Shown: positions 1-8,343 of the stretch, in pieces
Layout: the number at the start of each line of letters is the position of its first letter
Position numbering within the stretch: the stretch's first letter is position 1
Assembly: GCA_036725605.1 (NCBI GenBank)
Contig: DAIMDW010000006.1
Span: 62,001 to 126,000, forward strand
Direction of reading: 5' to 3'
Source: CALBTQ01 sp036725605
GTDB taxonomy: Bacteria > Lernaellota > Lernaellaia > Lernaellales > Lernaellaceae
Length of the DNA: 64,000 nucleotides
Made by a program: the position numbers and the translations under genes
The notes under the pieces: generated by a model
What the model saw: the letters and a program-made list of their open reading frames with translations, nothing else
Database searches by the model: none
Told to the model about the DNA's origin: nothing

Positions 1-1
1 G

Positions 2-1060
2 CCCGACCAAATTCCGCGCAAGGGCGCGACCGCCGCGATCTCCTCGGCTTACTTTTTCGAGCGCGCTTCATCCGCCGCCGCCTGGAAGGAACTGGCCAAG
101 GCAGAGGTGTGGAACACGCTGCGCCAGCCGCAATTGCGTGACGAGCTGATGAACTCGAAGGCGCTCAAGCTGCTCAAGCGCGCGGGCATGCCGACGCACT
201 ACCGCGGCATTCTCAATCACAAGGGGCAGACCGTCACCCTCGATAAGCTCACCGAGCCGTCCAACGTCATCGAGGTCGCCGCGGTGAACATCGTGCATCC
301 GCAGCCGCTGCCCTTCGGCGGCGTGCGCATCTGGAACTACAACCACATTCACTCGGCGATGAAAAACATCCTCGTGCCGCTCGAGTGCGTGTTCCGCTTC
401 GGCATGCCGGCGGGCAGTTCGCTGACCAAGCGCCTGCAGCGCATGCCCGATTACCACAAGCAGCTCGGCCTGAGCAAAATGCCGCGCGAAGGCCGGATGC
501 TGAGCCGGCCGGTCGTCGAGTACTTCAGCAAGCTTGAGCCCGCCGACCGTTATCTGCCCTACGAATGGGCGCTGAACATCGCCGGCCTGTCCAACGAACA
601 GTTCCTGACCGTCACGCATTACACGCTGCTGCTGGCCTTGTTCCTCAAGCACGAATTCGCCAAGGCCAAGGTGACGCTGTGGGACGGCAAGTTCGAATTT
701 CTGCGCACCGACGCGATCACCCTGGGCGACGCGATCACGCCCGACGAACTGCGCCTGACCATGCGCGGCGTGCAGATTTCCAAGGAGCCGATCCGCCAGT
801 ACTACCGCAAGCACGAGCCGAAGTTCGTCGCCGCGATGGACCGCGCCAAGGACATCGCGCAGAAAGTCGACAAGCCGCTGGCCAAGATCGTCAACGACGA
901 TCTGAAGTGCCCGCCGCCGCAGATGGATCCGAAGTTCCACGCCGCGGTCGCCGACATGTTCATCGGCCTGACCGAAGCGGTGTGCCGGACCGGCCTGTTC
1001 GGCGCGGCGCCGTCGCTGCCCAAGGTGATGAAAACCTTCGCCGAGTTCGGGATCGCGTGA
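2..1060 (+). CDS. purC: SAICAR synthase-like protein (PurC family), 5' end outside window
   Basis: The frame is open to the window edge, so the N-terminus is missing; 352 residues are visible. The visible protein matches the PurC fold order: an early DQIPRKGA segment (family: disordered/ATP-loop region PxPxKG), VPLECVFRFGMPAGSSL (family: IPVEVVVRxYxxGS, the substrate-binding strand), then VTLWDGKFEF followed by GDAITPDELRL (family: DTKFEFG and DEVLTPDSSR). PurC joins CAIR and aspartate using ATP to make SAICAR in purine synthesis. At more than 350 residues it is longer than typical bacterial PurC (about 240), and several normally invariant residues differ (GD instead of DE before the TPD motif), so it may be a divergent paralogue. 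Its TGA overlaps the ATG of the next gene. Confidence 0.75.
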   Translation, partial: PDQIPRKGATAAISSAYFFERASSAAAWKELAKAEVWNTLRQPQLRDELMNSKALKLLKRAGMPTHYRGILNHKGQTVTLDKLTEPSNVIEVAAVNIVHPQPLPFGGVRIWNYNHIHSAMKNILVPLECVFRFGMPAGSSLTKRLQRMPDYHKQLGLSKMPREGRMLSRPVVEYFSKLEPADRYLPYEWALNIAGLSNEQFLTVTHYTLLLALFLKHEFAKAKVTLWDGKFEFLRTDAITLGDAITPDELRLTMRGVQISKEPIRQYYRKHEPKFVAAMDRAKDIAQKVDKPLAKIVNDDLKCPPPQMDPKFHAAVADMFIGLTEAVCRTGLFGAAPSLPKVMKTFAEFGIA

Positions 1061-1521
1061 TGGGCTGGCCGCAGGGATTCGATCCGGCCGCGCTGGATTT
1101 GTCGATCGACGTCGAAGGTCAATGGCGGCATCAGGATGTGGTGATCACCCATCCGCGGATCATCGCGCTGCTGTACCTGTCGATGGAAAAGCGCGACGAG
1201 GGGTATTTCATCTGCGGCGACAATCTTTGCGTGCCGGTGCGCATCGCCGATTGTCCGTTCGTCGTGCTCAGCGTGCGGCACCTGGAGATGGGCGTGCAAC
1301 TGCTGCTCACCGACGGATCGTACGAATTCCTCGCGCCCGACACGCTGACCGTCGACGTGCGCAACGTGCCGCGTTGTCTGGTCAAGGACAAGCTGCACCG
1401 CGCCCGCTTTTCGCGACAGGCGTGGAACCAACTCGCCGAGGCGATTCGCACCGACGGGGAAGAGGGCTACCTGCTGCGCGCCGGGGTGAAGGAATTTCCC
1501 GTGCGGCTGCTCGACGACTGA
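1060..1521 (+). CDS. DUF1285-like small protein
   Basis: The 153-residue protein begins at an ATG that overlaps the preceding stop codon (TGATG), so the two genes are probably translationally coupled. It resembles the DUF1285 layout: an N-terminal strand with basic residues, EGYFICGDNLCVPVRIADCP (family: DGYYLVTPxEKxRIxVDDAPF), a strand pair ending YEFLAPDTLTV, and a C-terminal RARFSRQAWNQLAE helix (family: RAVFYELVE). There is no signal peptide or membrane segment. DUF1285 proteins have no firmly established function. The gene ends one base before lptG, which is convergent. The family call rests on motif resemblance only. Confidence 0.55.
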   Translation: MGWPQGFDPAALDLSIDVEGQWRHQDVVITHPRIIALLYLSMEKRDEGYFICGDNLCVPVRIADCPFVVLSVRHLEMGVQLLLTDGSYEFLAPDTLTVDVRNVPRCLVKDKLHRARFSRQAWNQLAEAIRTDGEEGYLLRAGVKEFPVRLLDD

Positions 1522-2601
1522 TTACGAGCGCACGCGGAAGACGCCGATAACGCCGACAATGCCGAACAGCACGTGCGGCCCCCAGGCGGCCAGCAACGGC
1601 GGCAGTGTGCCCGAGCGTCCCAGCGCCAGCGACAGTCCCAGGACGATCCAGTAACCCACGCCGATGACCACCGCCACGCCGATGCCGAAGGCGACGCCGC
1701 CCGCGCGTCCCGAGCGGATCGCCCAGGGGATGCCCAGCAGCGCCATCACCACGCTGATCAACGCGAAGCTCACCTTGCCGTGCAGGTCGACCACGTACTT
1801 GCGGATGTCGTAGCCTTCGGCGCGCAACTCGTGCACGTAGGCGCGCAGCTCGCGGAAGGACATTTGCTCCGGGTCGCGTTTGTAGACTTTCAAATCCTCG
1901 GGCGTTTCCGGCAGCGTCAGCGCCAGTTCGGCGAAGGGCGCCTCGGCGGTCAGCGCGCCATCGACAAAGGTGCGCCGCGTGCCCTTGTCGGCCACCCAGG
2001 CGTCGTTGACCCACTGCACCGCGTCGGCGTCCAGCCGCTCCTGGAGGCCGAAGGCGTCGTTGAAGCGGTAGATGGTCACGTTTTCCAGCCGCATCAGTTC
2101 CGGCTCGAAACGGCGGATGAAATAGATCGCCCCCGGGCTCTTGTACCACAGGTTGACCTTCTTGATTTTCACGCGCCATTCCTGCTTTTTGATGTGGACC
2201 TTCTGCACGTACTTCATCTTCGTGGTCGCGACCGGCACGACGAACTCGTTGATCGCGAAGGCCGCGCCCGACAGCAGCACGGCCAGCACGACGATCGGCG
2301 CGACGATCCGCGGCACGCCCACGCCGCCGGCCTTCATCGCGGTGATCTCGCTGTTTTTGGACAACAGCGCCAGCGTCAGCAGCGTGCCCAACAGCACCGA
2401 CACGGGCACCAGTTGGAAGATGATCGTCGGGATCTTGTAGACGAAGTACAGCAACACGTGGATCATCTGCGGATCGCTTTTGAAGAAGTTCCCCGCGCGA
2501 TCGATGAAGTCAAACAGCAGATAAACCAGGATCAGCCCGAACAGGCAGTAGGCGAACAGCTTGAGGAACTCGGCGGCGATGTAGCGCGTCAGCACCTTCA
2601 C
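1522..2601 (-). CDS. lptG: LPS export permease LptG
   Basis: The protein has 359 residues from a GTG that overlaps the lptF stop (GTGA). A longer in-frame reading upstream lies wholly inside lptF and is not supported. Layout is that of LptF/LptG permeases: three N-terminal membrane helices (about 10-35, 50-75, 95-120), a periplasmic beta-jellyroll region (about 125-275), and three C-terminal helices (about 275-355). The short cytoplasmic coupling segment NSEITAMKAGG between helices 2 and 3 is the family hallmark that contacts the LptB ATPase. LptG works with LptF and LptB2 to extract lipopolysaccharide from the inner membrane. lptB and lptC are not in the window. Confidence 0.93.
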   Translation of the reverse strand: MKVLTRYIAAEFLKLFAYCLFGLILVYLLFDFIDRAGNFFKSDPQMIHVLLYFVYKIPTIIFQLVPVSVLLGTLLTLALLSKNSEITAMKAGGVGVPRIVAPIVVLAVLLSGAAFAINEFVVPVATTKMKYVQKVHIKKQEWRVKIKKVNLWYKSPGAIYFIRRFEPELMRLENVTIYRFNDAFGLQERLDADAVQWVNDAWVADKGTRRTFVDGALTAEAPFAELALTLPETPEDLKVYKRDPEQMSFRELRAYVHELRAEGYDIRKYVVDLHGKVSFALISVVMALLGIPWAIRSGRAGGVAFGIGVAVVIGVGYWIVLGLSLALGRSGTLPPLLAAWGPHVLFGIVGVIGVFRVRS

Positions 2602-3803
2602 GAGCGTTCCTCCCCGTCCAGGCCCAGTTTCGCGCGCAGCCAGTTGGTCGCGCGTTGCGCGCCGTATTGCGCCATGTCCAGCAACCAGATCGGCGATTCG
2701 TCCGACTTTTTCTTCAACAGATACAGGCCCAGCGCGACGCCGACGGCCAGGGGTGTCCACATCGCGACGATCGGATGCAGCACGCCTTTCCAGCCGAGGT
2801 TTTCGCCGGCGCGAAACAGCAGGTAAAACGCGCACAGCACGATGATGCTCGTCGAGAAGCCGCGGCTGCGGCCCGAGCGCGGCGGGCTCACGCCCAGGGG
2901 CAGGGCGATCAAGCCGAAGACCACGCAGGCGAAGGGGAAGGCGAAGCGGCGGTGGTATTCGACCCAGGCGCGGCGCATCGCGTAGTCGTCGTCCTTGGCG
3001 CGCAGCTCGGCGATGTGCGTGCGCAGCTCGGGCATGGTCATTTCCAGGTAGGTGCGCTTGAGCTGATCCTTGCCCATCGCCTCGGCCAGGTCGACCTCGA
3101 GGCGATACTGCTTGAAGCGCACGGTTTCGTAGATCGTCTTGTCCTGCGGATCGACCCGGTGGATCGCGCCGTCGTACAGATCCATCGCTAGCGTGGCCTC
3201 GCGCGGGCTCTGGCCGAGCTTGCCCTGGCGCGCGGTGACGACCAGCGGTTCACCGGCGGCGCGTTCGTCGGCGAGGAAAATACCCTCCAGCAGATCCTGC
3301 TCGGGCACGACGTGATGCACGTAGAGCGTCATGTCCTTGAACGAATCGTTGAAGACGTGCTCGACCACGCCGATGGTCGCCTTCTCGCGTCCCATTTCCA
3401 GCAGCATGTTGCGGAAGCCCTGCTTGCCCCACGGATCGCCGACCAACGCGAGGAAGGCGCAGGCCAGCGAGGCGACCAGGCTCAGCGCGAGCACCGGCGG
3501 GTACAACTGCCACAGGCTGATGCCGCCGGCCTTGAGCGCGGTGATTTCGCTGTCCGAGGACATGCGGCTGATCGCCATGAGCACCGCGAGCAGAAAACTC
3601 ATCGGCACGGTGAAGACGAAAAACGGCGGCAGGATGTACATCAGCAACCGGCCGACGTCGCCCAGGCCCACGCCGTAACTGACGATCAATTCGGTGAGCT
3701 TGAGAATCTGGAACATCAGCAGGACGAACGTGAAGATCACCAGGCCGATCAAAAACGGCCCGAGCACTTCCATCAGCAGGTAACGAAACAGGGTGCGCTT
3801 CAT
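2598..3803 (-). CDS. lptF: LPS export permease LptF
   Basis: The 401-residue protein starts at ATG 3803. It shares the architecture of its neighbour: helices at about 12-34, 50-75 and 98-120, with the coupling segment DSEITALKAGG after helix 2; a large periplasmic domain (about 125-290); then three C-terminal helices. The C-terminus extends about 25 residues past the last helix in a basic, cytoplasmic tail. It forms the LptB2FG exporter with LptG, encoded immediately downstream with a 4-base overlap, so the pair is a clear operon. The 45-base gap to dnaB has no obvious terminator, so read-through from the dnaB operon is possible. Confidence 0.94.
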   Translation of the reverse strand: MKRTLFRYLLMEVLGPFLIGLVIFTFVLLMFQILKLTELIVSYGVGLGDVGRLLMYILPPFFVFTVPMSFLLAVLMAISRMSSDSEITALKAGGISLWQLYPPVLALSLVASLACAFLALVGDPWGKQGFRNMLLEMGREKATIGVVEHVFNDSFKDMTLYVHHVVPEQDLLEGIFLADERAAGEPLVVTARQGKLGQSPREATLAMDLYDGAIHRVDPQDKTIYETVRFKQYRLEVDLAEAMGKDQLKRTYLEMTMPELRTHIAELRAKDDDYAMRRAWVEYHRRFAFPFACVVFGLIALPLGVSPPRSGRSRGFSTSIIVLCAFYLLFRAGENLGWKGVLHPIVAMWTPLAVGVALGLYLLKKKSDESPIWLLDMAQYGAQRATNWLRAKLGLDGEERS

Positions 3804-3848
3804 TAGCGGGAATCGTAGTGCATTCGCCCGCGCCGCGAAAGGGGCCGA

Positions 3849-5234
3849 TCAATAATCCGAGACGCCGGCATATTGTTCGAAGCGGGTGTATTCGTCGAGG
3901 AAAATCAATTTGACCGTGCCGGTCGGACCGCTGCGCTGCTTGCCGATGATCAGCTCGGCGACGTCGGGTTCCTCGGTTTCCGCGTTGTAAATGACATCGC
4001 GGTAAATGAACAGGATCATGTCGGCGTCCTGTTCCAGCGCGCCGGATTCGCGCAGGTCCGACGGGCGCGGGCGCTTGTCGGGGCGGTTTTCCAATTGACG
4101 GTTGAGCTGCGAGAGGGCCAGCACCGGGCACTTGAGTTCCTTGGCCATCATCTTGAGCGTACGGCTCATCGTCGAAATTTCGCGCTCGCGGCTGTCGTAG
4201 AACCGCGAGGATCCCAGCAACTGGATGTAGTCGATGACCACCAATCCCAGGTCGCCCTGTTCCGCGCGCAACCGGCGCGCCTTCGAACGGATCGAGGTCG
4301 TGGTCGTGCCGCCGGAATCGTCGATGAAAAACGGCGCTTCGGCCAGCAGCGCCGCCGCCTCGGCCAGTTTTTGGTATTGATCCTCGGTCGTGTGGCCTTT
4401 GAGCACCGAGCCGAGGTTGACGCGCGCCTGCGCGCACAGCAGGCGCAGGCCCAGTTGCGCCGCGCTCATTTCCAGCGAAAAGAGCAGCACCGGCTTTTGC
4501 TCGGCGACCGCGATGTTGGTGGCGATGTTCAGGGCCAGCGACGTTTTGCCCATGGCCGGACGCGCGGCGACGATGATCAGCTCGCCGGGTTTGACGCCGT
4601 TGGTTTTGTGATCCAGGTCGCTGAAGCCCGTCGAGTAGCCGGCCAGCGCGCCGCCCGTGGCCATGCGTTCATCGACGTAGGCCAGCGAGGCGTGGATGAT
4701 CTCCTCCAGCGATTCGTAAGGCGACTGCACCACGTCGCGCGCCACGTCGAACACCTTCGCCTGGCTCTGGTCGACGATCTGCGCGGTTTCCAGGTCGGTG
4801 CCCTGGTCGTCCTTGCCCTCGTAGACCATCGCCTGCATTTCGAAGGTGGCCGTCAGCAGGCGGCGCAGGGTGGATTTATCGGCGACGATGCGCGCGTACT
4901 GCTCGATGTTTGCGGTGGTGTGCACCTCGTCGAGCAGGCGGTCGATGTACTCTTTGCCGCCGACCTCGTCGAGCCAGTTCTGTTCTTTCAGGTGTTGGCG
5001 CAGCGTGATCGGGTCGATCGGATCGCCGCGGTCGTACAACGCGGCCATCGAGCGGAACAGCCGTTGATGGGCGGGTTGGTAGAAGTCCTCGGGGTCCAGC
5101 AGGTCGCGCACCTGGTCGAGCGCCTCGTTGCGCAGCAGGACGCCGCCCAGGACGGCCATTTCGGCTTCCTGGCTATGGGGCGGCACCCGCCGCTCCACGG
5201 CGGCGTCGGGCGACTTGGCGACCGGGCGTACCAT
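3849..5234 (-). CDS. dnaB: replicative DNA helicase DnaB
   Basis: The 461-residue protein has the DnaB N-terminal helical domain (about 17-118, beginning PPHSQEAEMAVLGG), a linker, and the RecA-like motor domain (about 195-455). Walker A is ARPAMGKTS near residue 224-232, Walker B is VVIDYIQLL near 332-340, and LSQLNRQLENRPDKRP is the DNA-binding/H4 region typical of the family. It unwinds DNA at the replication fork as a hexamer. No intein or insertion interrupts it. It is the last gene of the rpsF-ssb-rpsR-DUF2232-rplI-dnaB run, 34 bases after rplI. A GAAAGGAAG ribosome-binding site precedes the ATG. Confidence 0.96.
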   Translation of the reverse strand: MVRPVAKSPDAAVERRVPPHSQEAEMAVLGGVLLRNEALDQVRDLLDPEDFYQPAHQRLFRSMAALYDRGDPIDPITLRQHLKEQNWLDEVGGKEYIDRLLDEVHTTANIEQYARIVADKSTLRRLLTATFEMQAMVYEGKDDQGTDLETAQIVDQSQAKVFDVARDVVQSPYESLEEIIHASLAYVDERMATGGALAGYSTGFSDLDHKTNGVKPGELIIVAARPAMGKTSLALNIATNIAVAEQKPVLLFSLEMSAAQLGLRLLCAQARVNLGSVLKGHTTEDQYQKLAEAAALLAEAPFFIDDSGGTTTTSIRSKARRLRAEQGDLGLVVIDYIQLLGSSRFYDSREREISTMSRTLKMMAKELKCPVLALSQLNRQLENRPDKRPRPSDLRESGALEQDADMILFIYRDVIYNAETEEPDVAELIIGKQRSGPTGTVKLIFLDEYTRFEQYAGVSDY

Positions 5235-5268
5235 CCACGCTTCCTTTCGTTGGAGAAGGGGGAAGCGA

Positions 5269-5826
5269 CTATTCGGCGGATTCTTCCGGCGTCTCTTCTT
5301 TGGGCTCGTCGTCTTCGAAGGTCACCGGCGTGCTTTCCTGCACGGGCGTGGCGGCCGGCGCGGGCGGCGCGACTTCGTCGGACTCTTCCGCCTTGACCCA
5401 CACTTTGACTTCGCTGGTGATTTCAGCATGCACCTTAACTGGCACGGTGAACAGGCCGGTGGTGCGGATCGGATCGACCAACACGATTTTGCGCTTGTCG
5501 ATGTCCAACCCGGCTTCGGCCAGCTTCTCGGCGATCATCGCCGCGGTCACCGAACCGTACAGACGCTGCTCTTCGCCGACCTTGGCGATGATCTGCACCT
5601 GCGCCTTCGCGACCTTCTTGGCCAGTTCCTCGGCCGCCAGCTTCTCGCTGCGGCGCTTGGCGTCGACCACGGACTTCATGTGCTCGAGCTCTTTCATGTT
5701 GCGCGTGGTCGCCGTGATGGCCAGCTTCTTGGGAATCAGATAGTTGCGGGCGTAGCCGTCTTTGACACTGACCACGTCACCGATGGCGCCCAGATCGGGC
5801 ACATCCGCATTCAAGATCACCTTCAT
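5269..5826 (-). CDS. rplI: 50S ribosomal protein L9
   Basis: The N-terminus MKVILNADVPDLGAIGDVV and the following GYARNYLIPKKLA are the signature of L9 (bL9), which binds 23S rRNA domain V through its N-terminal domain. The long central helix (about 42-75) and the C-terminal domain (about 80-148) follow. The protein is 185 residues, about 37 longer than the usual 148. The excess is an acidic, proline-rich tail ending in PKEETPEESAE. Neighbouring rpsF also carries an acidic tail. It lies between the DUF2232 membrane-protein gene and dnaB, as in many deltaproteobacterial-type operons. Confidence 0.95.
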   Translation of the reverse strand: MKVILNADVPDLGAIGDVVSVKDGYARNYLIPKKLAITATTRNMKELEHMKSVVDAKRRSEKLAAEELAKKVAKAQVQIIAKVGEEQRLYGSVTAAMIAEKLAEAGLDIDKRKIVLVDPIRTTGLFTVPVKVHAEITSEVKVWVKAEESDEVAPPAPAATPVQESTPVTFEDDEPKEETPEESAE

Positions 5827-5865
5827 CGTTTTGCCTCCGCTAAACTGTGAACAGGCGCCGGGCGC

Positions 5866-6813
5866 CTATTGGTTTTCCTCATCGTTCGGCCGCCGCCGGG
5901 GAACCAGCGCGCGACCGCGAAAATCGGTCCAGAACTCCATCAGGCCCAGGGCGGCCACCATCGGCACGAGCCCCTGGGACAGGATGATGAAGTAGGTCAA
6001 GCCGCGCAGAAAACGCGGCAACCGCCATCGTTTCAAAAAGAACGACATCACCGCCAGGCCCTGAATCAGGTAGGGCACCAGGCCGATGATGAGCAGGTTC
6101 AACGAAACGTAAAAGATCGTCATCACGTCGCCGGTGTCTTTTTTGAGCAGGTTGAGAATCAGGTAGGGCAGCAAGCCCAGACCCGGTCCCAACACGGCCC
6201 AGATCGCCGTGTCCGGCGCGCGCCAGCGGTTGAGTTCGAGGCCGAACAGCACCGGCAGCGCGTTGCGCACCAGCAGGAAATTGACCAGCACCAGCACCGA
6301 CGCGGCGATCACCGCCAACGACGGGGCCAGCCGGAACATGCCCCAGACCCACATTGCCTTGGCCGCTTCCAGTTGCTGCACCCGGTCCAGTTGGGCGCTG
6401 CCCACGCTTTCGGTGAGCATCTGGGTGTAGGCGTCGAAGGACAGGTGAATCTGATCGAGCACCACGTACGCCGTTTCCAGCGGAGAGACTCCCGCGGCGA
6501 ATTGCGCGAGGAAGAAAATCCCCACCGTGCCCAGCAGAAAAATCGACGCCAGGCCGGCGAACAGGGTTTCCAGCCGAATCGGCCGGCGGCCGTAATGCCA
6601 AAGAGCCAGACCGACGCCGCCCATGCTCGCCGCGATCACCGCCGCACCGGTCGGACCGGCGGTGAAACCGGCAAGCGCCACCAGCGGCGCGATCATCAGC
6701 AGACCGCCTCGCGGCCCATGGCGCACGGTGAAGATCGCCACCGCGGCGGGCAACACCAACAGGGCGGCCGTGATCAGATTGGCCGCCAGCGCCAGGGCGA
6801 TCGAGCCGCTCAT
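5866..6813 (-). CDS. DUF2232 multi-pass membrane protein
   Basis: The 315-residue hydrophobic protein has about eight predicted membrane segments, four in the first half and four after residue 150, ending in a short basic/acidic cytoplasmic tail. The segment FFLKRWRLPRFLRG near residue 255 and the position between rpsR and rplI match the DUF2232 (YybS-like) family, which sits in this same operon slot in many deltaproteobacteria and Firmicutes. The biochemical function is unknown; the fold has been compared with ECF-transporter S components. The start ATG lies 4 bases after the rpsR stop, so translation is probably coupled. Confidence 0.8.
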   Translation of the reverse strand: MSGSIALALAANLITAALLVLPAAVAIFTVRHGPRGGLLMIAPLVALAGFTAGPTGAAVIAASMGGVGLALWHYGRRPIRLETLFAGLASIFLLGTVGIFFLAQFAAGVSPLETAYVVLDQIHLSFDAYTQMLTESVGSAQLDRVQQLEAAKAMWVWGMFRLAPSLAVIAASVLVLVNFLLVRNALPVLFGLELNRWRAPDTAIWAVLGPGLGLLPYLILNLLKKDTGDVMTIFYVSLNLLIIGLVPYLIQGLAVMSFFLKRWRLPRFLRGLTYFIILSQGLVPMVAALGLMEFWTDFRGRALVPRRRPNDEENQ

Positions 6814-6817
6814 GCCG

Positions 6818-7054
6818 TCAAACGGTCGACGCCGCGTAGGGCATCAGCGCAATGTGGCGGCTGCGCTTGATGGCCAGGGTCAACTGCCGCTGATGCTTGG
6901 CGCACAGACCGCTGATCCGCCGCGGAATGATCTTGCCGCGTTCGGTGGTGTAGTGCGAAAGCATCTTGGCGTCTTTGTAATCGATCATCTGCGTGGCATC
7001 GGCGCAGAAGCGGCAAACCCGCCGGCGACCGAAATTTTTCTTGCCTTTGTTCAT
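6818..7054 (-). CDS. rpsR: 30S ribosomal protein S18
   Basis: The 78-residue basic protein contains the S18 (bS18) core: YKDAKMLSHYTTERGKI, PRRISGLCAKHQRQLTLAIK and the C-terminal RHIALMPYA. S18 binds the 30S platform as a partner of S6, whose gene starts this operon. The N-terminus GKKNFGRRRVCRFCAD has Cys residues at about 14, 17 and 51, which recalls the zinc-binding (C+) form of S18 seen in many bacteria, although the full four-ligand set is not obvious. It lies 39 bases after ssb. Confidence 0.96.
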   Translation of the reverse strand: MNKGKKNFGRRRVCRFCADATQMIDYKDAKMLSHYTTERGKIIPRRISGLCAKHQRQLTLAIKRSRHIALMPYAASTV

Positions 7055-7093
7055 CGTAATCCTCCATCCGGCCCGTCGGACCGGCTGTATTCA

Positions 7094-7525
7094 TTAGAAG
7101 GGGATGTCGTCGTCCTCGATCGGCGGCGGACCGTCGTTGTATGAGCCGCCTCCGCCCGCTCCGCCGCCGGAGCGGCTGCCGCCGCCGGCGTTGTCGCCGC
7201 GGCCGCCGAGGAACTGCACGGTGTTGGCCACGACCTCGACCTTGGACCGTTTGCGTCCTTCCTGATCGTCCCAGCGCCGCTGCACCAGCTCGCCTTCGAC
7301 CAGAATCGGACGACCCTTGGCCAGGTACTCGGCCGAATTCTCGGCGATCTTGCCGAAGACGACGATGTCGAAGAAGCTTGCTTCCTCTTCCCACCGGTCG
7401 CCTTTTTTCACCCGCCGGTTGACCGCCAGGCTCAAACTGCAAACCGCCGTGCCGCCCCCGGTGTAGCGCAATTCCGGATCGCGGGTCAGGTTGCCCATCA
7501 GTATCACGCGATTGTAATTCGCCAC
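7094..7525 (-). CDS. ssb: single-stranded DNA-binding protein
   Basis: The 143-residue protein starts at a GTG preceded by AAGGAGAAAAGCG. It has an OB fold (residues 1-105: NRVILMGNLTRDPELRY, then ERWEEE-type and AEYLAKGRPILVEGEL strands), a Gly/Ser-rich flexible linker (about 110-130) and the acidic tip PIEDDDIPF, which recruits replication and repair proteins. It coats single-stranded DNA as a tetramer. Placement between rpsF and rpsR is the conserved bacterial arrangement. Confidence 0.96.
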   Translation of the reverse strand: MANYNRVILMGNLTRDPELRYTGGGTAVCSLSLAVNRRVKKGDRWEEEASFFDIVVFGKIAENSAEYLAKGRPILVEGELVQRRWDDQEGRKRSKVEVVANTVQFLGGRGDNAGGGSRSGGGAGGGGSYNDGPPPIEDDDIPF

Positions 7526-7561
7526 CGCTTTTCTCCTTTGTCTTATCCGACGTTCATCCGC

Positions 7562-8053
7562 TTAGTCGTCGTCTCCTTCATCGCCGCCCGCTTCATCGTC
7601 GCCGTCGAAGTCGTCGTCGTCGCGATCCTTGCCGCGATCGTCTTCCTCTTCTTCCTCTTCGTCATCGCTTTCGGCGGGCGCGCCGGCCTCGGCCGCTTCC
7701 TGATCGGCGCGCGCCTTGTCGGCCTGCCATTTTTCCCGCGTGGCCTTTTCCTCTTCGAGATCGATCTTGTCGGTCAGTTTGACCGTCAGGTAGCGCAGCA
7801 CTTCCTGATTGAGTTTCAGGTTGCGCTCGATCTCGCGGATGTGGCTGGGCTCGCCCAGGAAATGGGTGAGAATGAAGATGCCCTTCTGGTATTTCCTCAC
7901 CTCGAAGGCCAGCTTCTTTTTGCCCCAGACGTCCTCGTTGACCAACATGCCGCCTTCGGATTCGATGACGGAGTTGATCTTCTCGCGCGCGGCCGCCGTC
8001 TTTTCCGGGGCGCTGTCGTGTTTCAAAATGTAGAGAAGTTCGTACTTACGCAC
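7562..8053 (-). CDS. rpsF: 30S ribosomal protein S6 with long acidic tail
   Basis: I place the start at the GTG at 8053, preceded by AAAGGAGG with 7-base spacing, which gives the canonical S6 N-terminus VRKYELLYILKHD; an upstream in-frame ATG adds 13 residues that are not S6-like. The bS6 core covers about 1-100 (GKKKLAFEVRKYQKGIFIL, HIREIERNLKLNQEVLRYL). The remaining ~60 residues are a very acidic extension dominated by Asp and Glu, making 163 residues in total against the usual 95-130. S6 pairs with S18 on the 30S platform. This is the first gene of the operon that runs to dnaB. Confidence 0.94.
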   Translation of the reverse strand: MRKYELLYILKHDSAPEKTAAAREKINSVIESEGGMLVNEDVWGKKKLAFEVRKYQKGIFILTHFLGEPSHIREIERNLKLNQEVLRYLTVKLTDKIDLEEEKATREKWQADKARADQEAAEAGAPAESDDEEEEEEDDRGKDRDDDDFDGDDEAGGDEGDDD

Positions 8054-8206
8054 TTGGCGTCCTCCTTTCGGGTTACGCCCCCGACCGACCATGGGTACGG
8101 GAGCAAGGAGTTAACCCAAAGAAAAAAATGTTGTACTCCCCAACGGGGAACGCATTACATACACAATACAAAGCCGTTTGGCAAGAGGGGTCATACATAC
8201 CGCGAT

Positions 8207-8282
8207 CGCCGGCCAAGAACAAGGGCGCCAGGGATAATTCCTGGACCTATGTTTTCTTCAATGGATGGAGCCTTGGCCGGCG
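8207..8282. repeat. dispersed palindromic repeat, copy 1
   Basis: The 447-base stretch between rpsF and hppA has no gene. It holds this element, bounded by an 11-bp inverted repeat, CGCCGGCCAAG (8207-8217) and CTTGGCCGGCG (8272-8282), with an inner small palindrome around CCAGGGATAATTCCTGG. A second copy of the interior, about 85% identical over some 65 bases by eye, lies at 61402-61487. No coding content is supported. It resembles non-autonomous MITE/REP-type elements, but no transposase is visible nearby. Confidence 0.65.
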
Positions 8283-8310
8283 CTGTCGCGCATTGGACGA
8301 GGGCGTTTTG

Positions 8311-8343
8311 TGTGCCACATTTTTGGCGAAGCCAAAGGTGTGG
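8311..8343. repeat. hairpin repeat unit (same family as the 42.2-kb array)
   Basis: The sequence TGTGCCACATTTTTGGC, GAA, GCCAAAGGTGTGG forms an imperfect stem with a 3-base loop. The same hairpin, with a slightly longer loop, is the core of the 71-bp tandem array at 42184-42492. It lies 28 bases beyond the palindromic repeat at 8207-8282, so this intergenic space is a composite of repeats. Confidence 0.6.

Noticed and set aside
2601..2835. 78-residue N-terminal extension of LptG
   Set aside because: It lies entirely inside lptF, is Arg-rich and not family-like; the GTG overlapping the lptF stop gives the normal LptG start.
8054..8110. S6:S18-binding leader motif upstream of rpsF
   Set aside because: Some GC-rich stem potential is present, but I could not align the conserved bulge and loop of the known motif.
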